Shown: positions 55,287-63,537 of the stretch, piece by piece | Numbering within the stretch: position 1 is the first letter of the stretch | Layout of the letters: every line of letters begins with the position of its first letter | From: Aliiroseovarius crassostreae | GTDB lineage: Bacteria > Pseudomonadota > Alphaproteobacteria > Rhodobacterales > Rhodobacteraceae | NCBI RefSeq assembly: GCF_001307765.1 | Contig: NZ_LKBA01000004.1 | Span: 1 to 64,000, forward strand | DNA length: 64,000 bases | Direction: 5' to 3' | Position numbers and translations under genes: made by a program | The notes under the pieces: generated by a model | What the model saw: only the letters and a program-made list of their open reading frames with translations | The model's database searches: none | Told to the model about the DNA's origin: nothing

Positions 55287-55414
55287 CTTTGCTTCGATGA
55301 GCCAGAAACTCTCCTTTGCTCAAACACTAAACTTGTCAGGTGGATGCTGACCCCACACACTTGTAGTTGGATCTGTTAATTGGTACTGAGTTACTAAATA
55401 AAAGTGAAAAATAC

Positions 55415-57691
55415 ATGGAACTTTCTGCCCGTGACGCAGGGGATGAGGTGGTGGCGATGTCCCAATTGATTGAGCGCAGGGTTGGTTCTCAAACAATTGG
55501 TTCTGCTCGGATTTTGGATGCAATCCAAATTGGTAAGGATCAGTTTCAAGCATTTATCGCGGTGGGCACTTTGGTTAATCAGATCGCCGCTGGAAAGAAC
55601 ACCGAGATTACGGGCCTTCGCAGTATCGGCAATGGAGTGGTTGTTTCGGCCATTGCCTCTGGTCTACCGCATCTTAAGGTGGATGGGGAAGATGGGGCGC
55701 TTGCGATTAATGCAACAGAATGCGAAATTTTTGCCGGCCTAAATGTTGGATTTGCTACGCGGAATGGTGAGGCGGTGGAGGCGGTGCTCGACTGGCTAAG
55801 GTTCCATGCTGCGCGGCAAGGTATGCAGGCTGCCCTGATATTGGATCGCAGCCCACCCGGTCAGGCGAGTTCCTTTTTGAAAGAGCTTGCGGTTGGGCTG
55901 AAGCAAATTCCCGACATAAGTAAAGTGGTGCATCTAACATTTGATACACCACTCGGAGATCCAACGCTGCCTGCAGAATCTCATCCGTTTAATGCGCCTG
56001 ACGGGCCTGGTAAGGACCGAATGGAGGTCCCCGCCGCTTCTCCATGGGAGGCGCCGCAACAGGAGTTACAGCTCTTTGAGTGGGCGCATCAACGGTTTTT
56101 GGGAGCGGCGAGGGCAGTGGCGCTGATCGACATTTGTGACCTAATGGTGCCTGTTGACGGGCGGCCCTCGGTCTTTGATCAGGCGGTGGAATCGACAACC
56201 GGAGCCATCACATTGGCCGGGCGCCATTGCTATCCTTGGCGGGTGCGCAAGGATGAGGCAGTGCATTTTGGCGACCATGTCTGCGTACAGTTTGATGCGT
56301 CGAAACTTCGTCGACGCTGGTGTGTAGCACCAGGCAAGCTTGAAGGGACATCCGTCTGGCGCTTGGCACGGATTGTCGGTGCCAACCCTAAACCCAATGA
56401 ATGGGCTCCCTTTTATCGGTTCATGGCGTTACGTCACCGTACTGACACTATCTCGCGGATTGTGCCCAAAACCTCGTTGGTTGAAGATAAGGCCTTGCTG
56501 TCACTAGCTAAGAGCGAGTTTGGTAAGAAGCCGGTGCGAATGCCTGCGATTGATCAGCCCAAGATTGATGAGACCGCTCATCGTACCTGCATTATCACCT
56601 GCATGAAAAACGAAGGCCCGTTTATTCTGGAGTGGCTAGCCTATCACCGTTCGATCGGGGTTCAGGATGTCATTGTTTATACGAATGACTGCACTGATGG
56701 GACCGATGATCTGTTGGAATTGCTGCAAGAGAAGGGCCTTCTACAACATCGCGACAACCCATTCAAAGGCACCGGACTGAAACCCCAGCACGCTGCTTTG
56801 CAGGCTGGGGAAGAGGAAGATATTGTTAAGAATGCCGATTGGGTAATCTCCATGGATGTTGATGAATTCATCAACGTTAAGACCGGGAATGGCACCTTAC
56901 CTGATCTGTATCGGGCGACAAATGGTGCCAACATGATCTCCTGCACTTGGCGCCTATTCGGCAACAGCGATGTGCATGAATACCGTGATGAACCGGTGAT
57001 GGCTCAGTTCACTTGTTGTGCCGAGGAAATGACCCGCAAACCGCATCAGGCCTGGGGGTTCAAGACGCTGTTCCGAAATATCGGCCTATTCAAGAAATTG
57101 GGGGTTCATAGGCCCAAGGGGCTGAACCCGCAATTGTGGGCCGAAATCAAATGGGTCAACGGATCGGGAACTCCTCTGCCGCGCGACATGTTCCGTAATG
57201 CATGGAGATCAACCGCGCGGACTGTTGGCTATGATCTGGTGCAGCTCAATCATTACGCAGTACGTTCGGCTGAGAGCTTTCTGGTCAAACGCGATCGGGG
57301 GAGGGTGAACCATGTGGATCGAGACCAGGGATTGGCCTACTGGTTTCGGATGAATAACAACGCGGTAGAGGATCGGTCGATCCAACGCATGATCCCGGCA
57401 ATGTTGGCTGAGATGGGGCGATTGTTAGCGGATCCAGAGATTGCAAAGGCGCATGCGCATTCCGTGGCTTGCCACCGGGACAAGATTGCAGAGTTGAAGT
57501 CAACAGAGAACTATTCTAAGTTTTATGCCGACCTAACCAGTGACCGGATGGAGCGGTTGGCTCGGATGCATCATGTATTTGGTGCCAACGTGTTTTTAGC
57601 CGGACCTGATGTCATTCCCGATGAGATTGTGAGGCATGGCCACTCTAAGGGCGTTTTCTTTACCGTGGACAAACCAGATACTGCGCATTGA
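55415..57691 (+). CDS. Two-domain GT2/GT92-like glycosyltransferase
   Basis: About 759 residues from the ATG at 55415; a TTG at 55367 or an ATG at 55460 are alternative starts and none has a strong ribosome binding site. The C-terminal half is a canonical GT-A enzyme (from TCIITCMKNEGPFILEWLAYHRSIG) with the DxD metal motif in WVISMDVDEFINVKTG and an acceptor region TCTWRLFGNSDVHEYRDEP-like. The N-terminal about 380 residues resemble a decayed second GT-A domain, with VALIDICDLMVPVDG where DxDEF would be expected. It heads a plus-strand run of three glycan genes. Acts presumably in the cytoplasm on surface polysaccharide; sugar unknown. Confidence 0.8.
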   Translation: MELSARDAGDEVVAMSQLIERRVGSQTIGSARILDAIQIGKDQFQAFIAVGTLVNQIAAGKNTEITGLRSIGNGVVVSAIASGLPHLKVDGEDGALAINATECEIFAGLNVGFATRNGEAVEAVLDWLRFHAARQGMQAALILDRSPPGQASSFLKELAVGLKQIPDISKVVHLTFDTPLGDPTLPAESHPFNAPDGPGKDRMEVPAASPWEAPQQELQLFEWAHQRFLGAARAVALIDICDLMVPVDGRPSVFDQAVESTTGAITLAGRHCYPWRVRKDEAVHFGDHVCVQFDASKLRRRWCVAPGKLEGTSVWRLARIVGANPKPNEWAPFYRFMALRHRTDTISRIVPKTSLVEDKALLSLAKSEFGKKPVRMPAIDQPKIDETAHRTCIITCMKNEGPFILEWLAYHRSIGVQDVIVYTNDCTDGTDDLLELLQEKGLLQHRDNPFKGTGLKPQHAALQAGEEEDIVKNADWVISMDVDEFINVKTGNGTLPDLYRATNGANMISCTWRLFGNSDVHEYRDEPVMAQFTCCAEEMTRKPHQAWGFKTLFRNIGLFKKLGVHRPKGLNPQLWAEIKWVNGSGTPLPRDMFRNAWRSTARTVGYDLVQLNHYAVRSAESFLVKRDRGRVNHVDRDQGLAYWFRMNNNAVEDRSIQRMIPAMLAEMGRLLADPEIAKAHAHSVACHRDKIAELKSTENYSKFYADLTSDRMERLARMHHVFGANVFLAGPDVIPDEIVRHGHSKGVFFTVDKPDTAH

Positions 57692-57825
57692 TGAGGAGTC
57701 AGACGTGTTTTCGGCGGCATAACGTGAATTTTTTTGAAAAGAATTGTCAACGGCTGTCGTTTCGGAAACAGTTGCGCCAGTTGATGCGGGATGTGTCTTA
57801 GTTATCGAGCAGAGGTGGAAAAATA

Positions 57826-59574
57826 ATGACGAATCTTCCGGAAATCGCAAGTCTTTGGATTGGTGGGCGACTAAGCTGGCTGGAGCAACTCTGCTTGAAA
57901 TCCTTCGCGGATGCAGGTCACCACACGACACTCTATAGCTACTCCCCAATCGACAACCTGCCTCAGGGTGTGCATGCTGGTGATGCTGCCGACATCTTTC
58001 CCTCAAAACCAATGTTGCGACACGCTCGCACCGGAAGCCCGGCCATCCATGCGGATATGTGGCGGTTGCACCTCTTGAAAAAGACGGACAAGATTTGGGT
58101 CGATTCAGATATGTATTGCCACCGAGCATTTGATTTCAAAAAGAAATCCGTGTTCGGTTGGGAAAAACCGGGGCTCATCTGCAACGCTGTGCTGGGTTTA
58201 CCGAAAACCTCGAAAGCTCTGAATGCGATGCTGTCTTTTTTCGAGGATGAGTATGCAATTGCACCATGGTTGAAGGAAGAGCAGCAGGCCGAATTGCGGG
58301 CAGCCCGCGACGCCGGTCGCCCATTACATATGACCGAACAGCCTTGGGGATTTACTGGTCCAACCGCTGTGACTTGGTTTTTGAGGGAAACCGGTGAAAT
58401 CCGCTATGCCGAACCAGAGGCTGCGTTCTATCCAATCTCGTTTCGGCACCGAAATCATATGATCAGGCCACGTTTTAACATCGAAGAGCAACTGTCGCCT
58501 GAGACAAAAGGCGTACATTTCTGGGCGCGCAGGATGAAACCACGCCTACAGGAGAAAGAAAATAACCGGCCCCGTTCCGGGAGCTATATGGCCAAGGTGA
58601 TGGAAAAGCATGGGATTGATCCTGATGCGGCATTGATTCCTGCCAAACCGAACCGCCCTAAACTGACAACGGACAAGGTCTTGCCTGACGTTGCGGCCGT
58701 CAAGGTCGAGGGGGATCATTTGGATGTTTTGCTGGCTCATCTGAAAACAGATCGTCTTACTCGTATTGTGGACGTTGGGGCAAACCCACTTAGCCCCCCT
58801 CCTTATAGTGACCTTCTTGCCCGCAATGGTTGTGATGTCTACGGATTCGAACCGCAAACCGAAGCGTTTGAGAAATTGCAAAGCAGCAAGGGCGAGCGAG
58901 AAATCTATTTCCCTCATGCAGTAGGCGATGGAAGCGATGAAACCCTGTATGTCTATCGCGACAGTGGTCTGACCTCAATTTACAAACCCTATGAAGGCGC
59001 ATTTCACTATCTGAAGCGCTCGCGTCGAAACATGAGGGTTGAGCAAGAAGTCGAGTTGAAAACCGTGCGGCTCGATGACATCGAAGATCTGCCACCATTT
59101 GACGTGCTGAAAATTGACGTGCAAGGAGCGGAAGAAAAAATCTTTCAGGGCGGAGAAACCAAGCTGAGTGAGGCTTTGGTGGTCATTCCCGAGACCCGCT
59201 TTTATCAGCTTTATGAAGGTGAACCCATGTTCGGCCCGGTTGATACCGAACTGCGTCGGCAAGGGTTCCAACTACACAAGTTCCTATTCCAAAAAACCAA
59301 AGTAATCGGAAACTCACAGATCGATAGATTGAAACGTACGCGCCATCGCAATCAGATCATTGACGGAGATGCGGTGTATATTCGAGATCCTGGGCGATCT
59401 GCCAGTTGGACCGACGGGCAGCTCAAGCATCTTGCCATTGCTGCGTCGGGCATCTTTGGAAGCCATGATTTGGTGCTGTACTGTCTAGACGAGCTAGTCC
59501 GGCGGCATGCTGTTGATCCCAAGCTACCAGCCATTTATGTCGACGCCTTGCCCGTTGAGCTGAAAAAGGACTGA
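57826..59574 (+). CDS. Fusion of a GT32-like glycosyltransferase and an FkbM-family methyltransferase
   Basis: A 582-residue protein. Residues about 1-260 are a GT32/capsular-polysaccharide-type transferase: SLWIGGRLSWLEQLCLKSF, IHADMWRLHLLKKTDKIWVDSDMYC with the DxD motif, and NAVLGLPKTSKAL. Residues about 300-520 are an FkbM methyltransferase: RIVDVGANPLSPPPYSDLL (SAM site), VYGFEPQTEAFEKL, and FDVLKIDVQGAEEKIFQGGE. The single chain would add and O-methylate a sugar. RBS AGAGGTGG precedes the ATG. It is 134 bp after the GT2 gene and 22 bp before the next gene, so probably co-transcribed. Confidence 0.85.
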   Translation: MTNLPEIASLWIGGRLSWLEQLCLKSFADAGHHTTLYSYSPIDNLPQGVHAGDAADIFPSKPMLRHARTGSPAIHADMWRLHLLKKTDKIWVDSDMYCHRAFDFKKKSVFGWEKPGLICNAVLGLPKTSKALNAMLSFFEDEYAIAPWLKEEQQAELRAARDAGRPLHMTEQPWGFTGPTAVTWFLRETGEIRYAEPEAAFYPISFRHRNHMIRPRFNIEEQLSPETKGVHFWARRMKPRLQEKENNRPRSGSYMAKVMEKHGIDPDAALIPAKPNRPKLTTDKVLPDVAAVKVEGDHLDVLLAHLKTDRLTRIVDVGANPLSPPPYSDLLARNGCDVYGFEPQTEAFEKLQSSKGEREIYFPHAVGDGSDETLYVYRDSGLTSIYKPYEGAFHYLKRSRRNMRVEQEVELKTVRLDDIEDLPPFDVLKIDVQGAEEKIFQGGETKLSEALVVIPETRFYQLYEGEPMFGPVDTELRRQGFQLHKFLFQKTKVIGNSQIDRLKRTRHRNQIIDGDAVYIRDPGRSASWTDGQLKHLAIAASGIFGSHDLVLYCLDELVRRHAVDPKLPAIYVDALPVELKKD

Positions 59575-59596
59575 CGCCGGTCAGGAAAGGGAGCAG

Positions 59597-60574
59597 ATGC
59601 GCTATTTCCACTTGCAAGATGGTGTGTTGAGGGAACGCAAGCGCCGCATTATTTTGGCTTATAAGGGCCGCTTGCGCAGCACCGGGTCACGCTATATGCG
59701 CTGCGATCAGTTGGCAGGATTTGCGCAGCAGTATTTTGGCGAGACCCACGAGGTCACAGCGATGGTCCTGCCGCATCCGCAACGCAAACCCTCGGTTTGG
59801 AAAAAATTCCTAAAATTGGCGCAAGATGCAGTTGTCGTCACGCTCAAGGGGTCACTGGATATCCTGTCCGACGAAGAGTTGGGCGAATTAAGGGAAGCAA
59901 CAGTGGCACTTGGAATTGATCATGTAGACAGTTTCAAGGGGGGGGGGGTGTTTCAAACTGCCGACCTGCATATTGCCGCAAGCCGTGCTTCACAGGAGTT
60001 CATGCTAAAAAAGTGCAGCCGGATTGCTAAGCGCGATGGGTTTAAGATGCCGCGTATCGAGTTGGTGGATCACCATGCCGATGTGCGTGTGGTGCCCAGT
60101 GCGCACCCAACCGATCTCAACTTGAGAATCGCTTATATTGGTGACCTGAAAAACACTTATATTCCCAATGAGATCCAGTCGGATATGCTGAAATTCAGCG
60201 GTCAGGCGCAGTCTGATTTTGAAAAGACACTACTGGAAATTGATCGGGCACATCTGCATTATTGTGTGCGGCGGGAAACCAAGCTACGCCAGCCCAAACC
60301 GTTCACCAAGGGATTTACCGCCGCGCGAGCAGATCGCAATCTTATCTGCACCCCGATGGTGCATGATGCGGCCCGATTCCTAGGGGATGATTATCCGTAC
60401 ATGGCACTGGGTGATGATCGACAGGACATCATTAATATTGTGGAACATGCGCGAGGCAGTATCGGGTCTGCCGAATGGCAAGAAGGGTTGAGGCGTATTC
60501 GGGAGATGCATCACGCCGTGCTGCCCGAACGGGTAGCACAACAACTACTGGACGCGGTGGATCAGTTCTATTGA
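59597..60574 (+). CDS. Hypothetical glycan-island protein, GT-B-like, with an in-frame 11-G run
   Basis: A 325-residue protein with no firm family. The N-terminal RIILAYKGRLRSTGSRYMRCDQLAG and the C-terminal FTAARADRNLICTPMVHDAARFLGDD and ALGDDRQDIINIVEHARGSIG resemble the end of GT-B glycosyltransferases, where the nucleotide sugar is bound. The ribosome binding site GGAAAGGGAG precedes the ATG. Codons 114-118 (SFKGGGV) are encoded across an uninterrupted run of 11 G at 59938-59948; gain or loss of one G would stop translation soon after. It is the last gene of the run before the IS3 remnant. Confidence 0.6.
   Translation: MRYFHLQDGVLRERKRRIILAYKGRLRSTGSRYMRCDQLAGFAQQYFGETHEVTAMVLPHPQRKPSVWKKFLKLAQDAVVVTLKGSLDILSDEELGELREATVALGIDHVDSFKGGGVFQTADLHIAASRASQEFMLKKCSRIAKRDGFKMPRIELVDHHADVRVVPSAHPTDLNLRIAYIGDLKNTYIPNEIQSDMLKFSGQAQSDFEKTLLEIDRAHLHYCVRRETKLRQPKPFTKGFTAARADRNLICTPMVHDAARFLGDDYPYMALGDDRQDIINIVEHARGSIGSAEWQEGLRRIREMHHAVLPERVAQQLLDAVDQFY
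59938..59948 (+). repeat. Homopolymer tract G11 inside a coding sequence
   Basis: Eleven consecutive G, in frame as AAG-GGG-GGG-GGG-GTG. Runs this long are slippage-prone and, in surface-glycan genes of other bacteria, cause on/off phase variation. Confidence 0.9.
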
Positions 60575-60610
60575 TCAGAAGTCTCGGTCCAGATGTGTAC
60601 CCTGCACTTC

Positions 60611-61313
60611 TGGACCTGTCGCGGTTTGATGCCGCTCCTTTGATAGCATTTACTGCAACAAAGGAGACCGACTATGGGACTGAAACGGACGGACGAATTC
60701 CGCCAGGATGCGGTGCGTATCGCGCTGACGAGTGGGCTTACGCGTAAACAGGTGGCTCACGATCTGGGTGTTGGCATGTCGACACTAACAAGTGGATCAC
60801 GGCACACCGAGACACGGATGTGGTGTCGAAAGAGGATTTGAGCCTCGCGCAAGAGAATGACCGGCAACGACGCGAGAACCGCATCCTCAAGGAGGAGAGG
60901 GAGATCTTAAAAAAGCAACGCAGTTCTTCGCGGGCCAAAAGCCATGAGGTTTAGGTTCATCCACTGCCCGGCAGGGTCATGCGCAGCATGATCCCGAGAG
61001 GGGAAGAGCATACCGCGATTTCCCGACCAACCGTCTTTGCGAGGTCATGGATGTCAGTTCACGTGGTCTGCGGGCCTTCCGCAGTCGTCCCGCCAGCCGC
61101 AGGCAGCGGTCCGATCTGGTGACGCTGGCACATATCAAAGAGCAGTCGCGCCTGAGCTTGGGCAGTTACGGCAGGCCGCGAATGACCGAGGAACTGAAGG
61201 ACGTCGGTGTCGATGTCGGGCACCGGCGCGTCGGTCGCTTGATGCGCGAAAACGGGATTACCAAACCTGCATGTCCTGTTTGTAGATCAAAAGGGGCAGT
61301 CAGAGGTGTTTGA
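60611..61313 (+). pseudogene. Right copy of the IS3-family element: frameshifted orfA and truncated orfB
   Basis: The element begins TGGACCTGTCGCGGTTTGA at 60611, identical to the terminus of the left copy (1277). orfA starts at 60674 (MGLKRTDEFRQDAVRIALTS) but lacks one A near 60790 relative to the left copy, so the C-terminal half (DTDVVSKEDLSLAQENDRQ, ending SHEV) is out of frame. orfB follows (DVSSRGLRAFRSRPASRR, LSLGSYGRPRMTEELKDVG) and breaks off near 61275, long before the DDE residues. Inactive. It reads rightward, opposite to the left copy. Confidence 0.8.
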
Positions 61314-61395
61314 GGGGTGATCGATTCATGCCTGAACATAGAAACTCACTGCTTATTTCAGTGATTTGTGTACCTATCGTGTACCTAAAACCAAA

Positions 61396-61427
61396 CAAGG
61401 CCTCAGCAGTTTAATGCTAAGGCCTTG
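61396..61427. other. Hairpin of unknown role
   Basis: CAAGGCCTCAGCA (61396-61408) and TGCTAAGGCCTTG (61415-61427) form a 13-bp stem with one mismatch and a 6-nt loop. A direct repeat GTGTACCT occurs twice just upstream (about 61366-61385). The minus-strand side is T-rich (TTTGGTTTT), so it may be an old terminator. No gene is recognised between 61314 and 61782 except the 94-bp repeat. Confidence 0.5.
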
Positions 61428-61509
61428 GTGTGGGGCGACACATAGTTTTGCCATTTACGCGCAGCTAAGTCATTGATTTTGAATCAACTGCATTTTCCTC
61501 GGCGCGCTA

Positions 61510-61603
61510 GTTTTACCTTTTGCGACTCAAAGGTTTTCCATCGCATCAGAGCAGCGTGATAGCTGCCATTCGCCTCGAGTGCGGAGAAAGCCCGGAAAGA
61601 GCC
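61510..61603 (+). repeat. 94-bp dispersed repeat, copy 2
   Basis: Ungapped match to 14084-14177 in inverted orientation, about 87 % identical by eye. It is non-coding here also, and is placed between an IS3 remnant and the left end of the IS6 element. Confidence 0.65.
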
Positions 61604-61782
61604 CAAAATTGCGGATGCTGCAAACTGTGTTAAAGTCGGCTTTTGGCAATCCAAACTCGAAGAAGGTAATTTGGTAGGATCTCACCTTTTCGGTGGAATG
61701 TCGGCGCTTGATCTCTTGTTTTGGGCGCAAGAAAGCAACGCCGAATATTTCCCGTCGGATGTGCTAAACTCAATCTTAAAGG

Positions 61783-62597
61783 GACTGTTGCATTAATTGG
61801 AAGATTTGGCCAGTTTCTGGCATTTGAGGCTGATCATGCCAATTAGATCCCCTTTCAAGAACCACCGTTTCCCACGCGACATCATCCTATGCGCGGTGCG
61901 CCGGTACCTGCGTTACCCGCTATCCTATCAGGATGTGGTAGATCTGCTCGCCGAGCGCGGGATCACCCTTGATCGGTCGACAGTGTACCGCTGGGTTCAG
62001 AAATTTGGACCGGAACTGAACAAACGCACCGAGAAACATTTGCGCCGATCCAGCTTGGACTGGCACGTGGATGAAACCTACATCCGCGTCGGCGGTAAGT
62101 GGCGCTACCTGTGGCAGGCTATTGATGCAAACGGCCAGATGGTGGATTTTCGCCTGACCGCACGGCGAGATGCGAAGGCAGCCAAAGTCTTTCTGAACAA
62201 GGCTATTGAGCGTGTCAGGCTCCATCGACCGATAACGATAGTAACGGACAAAGCCCATTCATATCGGCGGGTCATTCGCGAGATCAACCATCGCTACGAT
62301 CCGCATTTTGACAGCATCAAGCACATAGATCGCAAGTGGAGGAACAATTTGATCGAGAGCGATCATGCAGCCATGAAACGGCTGCTCGGCTTTCGTCAGA
62401 GCTTTCGGTCCCTGCTATCAGCCAAGGCGACGTTCAGCGGGATCGAGACCATCAGAACAATCAAACGCGGCCACAGCCATCACAAACAACCAGGCGTTCA
62501 AGGCGAGATCCAGTTCATCAACCAGTTGTTCAATGCGGCGTGAAATGTAAGACGCCGTGGCGCGACATTGATCAAAACCAATTAACGCAACAATCCC
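61783..62597 (+). mobile_element. IS6-family insertion sequence, complete
   Basis: The terminal inverted repeats are GGGACTGTTGCATTAATTGG at 61783 and, on the other strand from 62597, GGGATTGTTGCGTTAATTGG (18 of 20 match). The total of 815 bp is normal for the family. The 8 bp outside each end (ATCTTAAA and GGGATCCT) do not match, so the expected target duplication is missing, suggesting the flanks were rearranged by cointegration or recombination. Confidence 0.85.
61836..62543 (+). CDS. IS6-family DDE transposase
   Basis: A 235-residue transposase that appears intact. It has the N-terminal RFPRDIILCAVRRYLRYPLSYQDVVDLLAERG with an HTH DRSTVYRWVQKFGPEL, then the DDE core: WHVDETYIRVGGKWRYLW (first Asp), TIVTDKAHSYRRVI (second Asp), and NNLIESDHAAMKRLLG (Glu). 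The ATG at 61836 (MPIRSPFKNH) is preferred over a TTG inside the terminal repeat. Elements of this family move by replicative cointegration and often mobilise neighbouring DNA. Confidence 0.88.
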   Translation: MPIRSPFKNHRFPRDIILCAVRRYLRYPLSYQDVVDLLAERGITLDRSTVYRWVQKFGPELNKRTEKHLRRSSLDWHVDETYIRVGGKWRYLWQAIDANGQMVDFRLTARRDAKAAKVFLNKAIERVRLHRPITIVTDKAHSYRRVIREINHRYDPHFDSIKHIDRKWRNNLIESDHAAMKRLLGFRQSFRSLLSAKATFSGIETIRTIKRGHSHHKQPGVQGEIQFINQLFNAA

Positions 62598-62717
62598 GGG
62601 GATCCTAAGGTGGGCGGGCACGGGCAATTCGTGTCCGCTACCTTTTGAACTGAAACACGCAGGTTCACTTTTAGGCTTCGCACAGAACCAGTCCACGTAT
62701 CCTGATGTTGCAGGAGC

Positions 62718-62734
62718 TATAATTAATTTTAGTG
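62718..62734. promoter_or_regulatory. Candidate operator, copy 1 (upstream of the XRE-cupin gene)
   Basis: CTATAATTAATTTTAGT matches 16 of 17 bases of the motif at 63458-63474 upstream of the next gene. It is nearly a palindrome (CTATAATT/AATTTTAG, one mismatched pair). It lies 100 bp before the regulator start, fitting autoregulation. A further region, 62598-62717, shows no gene. Confidence 0.5.
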
Positions 62735-62833
62735 TAAATAAAATCTCGCCGTCTATGTTACCTTGCAAACATAAGTGTTGTTCCGTCAACTAAAACGACC
62801 GGATCGAATAACTTTTGCAAGAATGAGGACGAA

Positions 62834-63430
62834 ATGAGCAATGCGACTGCGCAAGCTGCCGAGAAGCAAAAGGATCAACCAGCCCTGTTGGGAGCTGCAA
62901 TCCGACATCGGCGAAAAGCAATGGGTAAAACACTGGTCGAGGTTGCCAAAGATGCCGAGCTGACGACGGGTTTCATATCGCAAGTCGAGCGCGGAATCAG
63001 CTCTCCGTCCTTGGCATCGTTACTGTCGATTGCTGCGTCCCTTCAAACAAGCATTGAACAATTGTTGAGTGTTCCAGAGGAATATAGTGAGTATATTCAA
63101 AAGGATAAGCGGCAAGCTTACTCGCTTGGGCTGAATGGAAGACTTTATGAGAAATTGGGCCCGGGGTTTGCAGGGGCGTTGTTCCATCCATCCATAATTC
63201 ATCGCCCGCCAGGACATGTTTCGGAAAAGATGTGTCACGCGGGCGAAGTGTTTTGCTACGTGATGGAAGGTCAGATTGAATATCATCTGGGTGATGAGGT
63301 TCACGTTATGTCAGCGGGTGATACCATCCATCACGACACATCCAAACCCCACTATTCAAAAGTCATCAGTGATACAAAAACCGTCGAGATGTGGATCAGT
63401 TCAACGCCAATAAGAAGCATCCCTGAGTAG
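62834..63430 (+). CDS. XRE-family regulator with C-terminal cupin domain
   Basis: A 198-residue protein. The HTH_3 DNA-binding domain spans about residues 20-75 (LGAAIRHRRKAMGKTLVEVAKDAELTTGFISQVERGISSPSL), and the cupin_2 sensor domain spans about 120-190 (HAGEVFCYVMEGQIEYHLGDEVHVMSAGDTIHHDTSKPH). Proteins of this PuuR-like design sense small metabolites such as amines or amino acids and control transport and breakdown genes. The ATG follows GAGGACGAA. The next gene encodes an ABC binding protein, with the same motif upstream of both genes. Confidence 0.88.
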   Translation: MSNATAQAAEKQKDQPALLGAAIRHRRKAMGKTLVEVAKDAELTTGFISQVERGISSPSLASLLSIAASLQTSIEQLLSVPEEYSEYIQKDKRQAYSLGLNGRLYEKLGPGFAGALFHPSIIHRPPGHVSEKMCHAGEVFCYVMEGQIEYHLGDEVHVMSAGDTIHHDTSKPHYSKVISDTKTVEMWISSTPIRSIPE

Positions 63431-63457
63431 CCATATGCTGGAGGTCGAATAGCCATA

Positions 63458-63474
63458 CTATAATTTATTTTAGT
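63458..63474. promoter_or_regulatory. Candidate operator, copy 2 (upstream of the binding-protein gene)
   Basis: CTATAATTTATTTTAGT, followed by AATTATA, which extends the dyad. It shares 16 of 17 bases with the site at 62718 and lies 64 bp before the ATG at 63538, where a repressor would cover the promoter. Confidence 0.5.
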
Positions 63475-63537
63475 AATTATAAAAGTTCGTTTAATATGAG
63501 TTTGATTCCAAAGAATCGTTCAGGGAGGAACTCATCA

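Noticed and set aside
61366-61430. GTGTACCT direct repeats with a hairpin as a phage attachment site
   Set aside because: There is no integrase gene, no tRNA and no second copy in the window, so only the hairpin is recorded.
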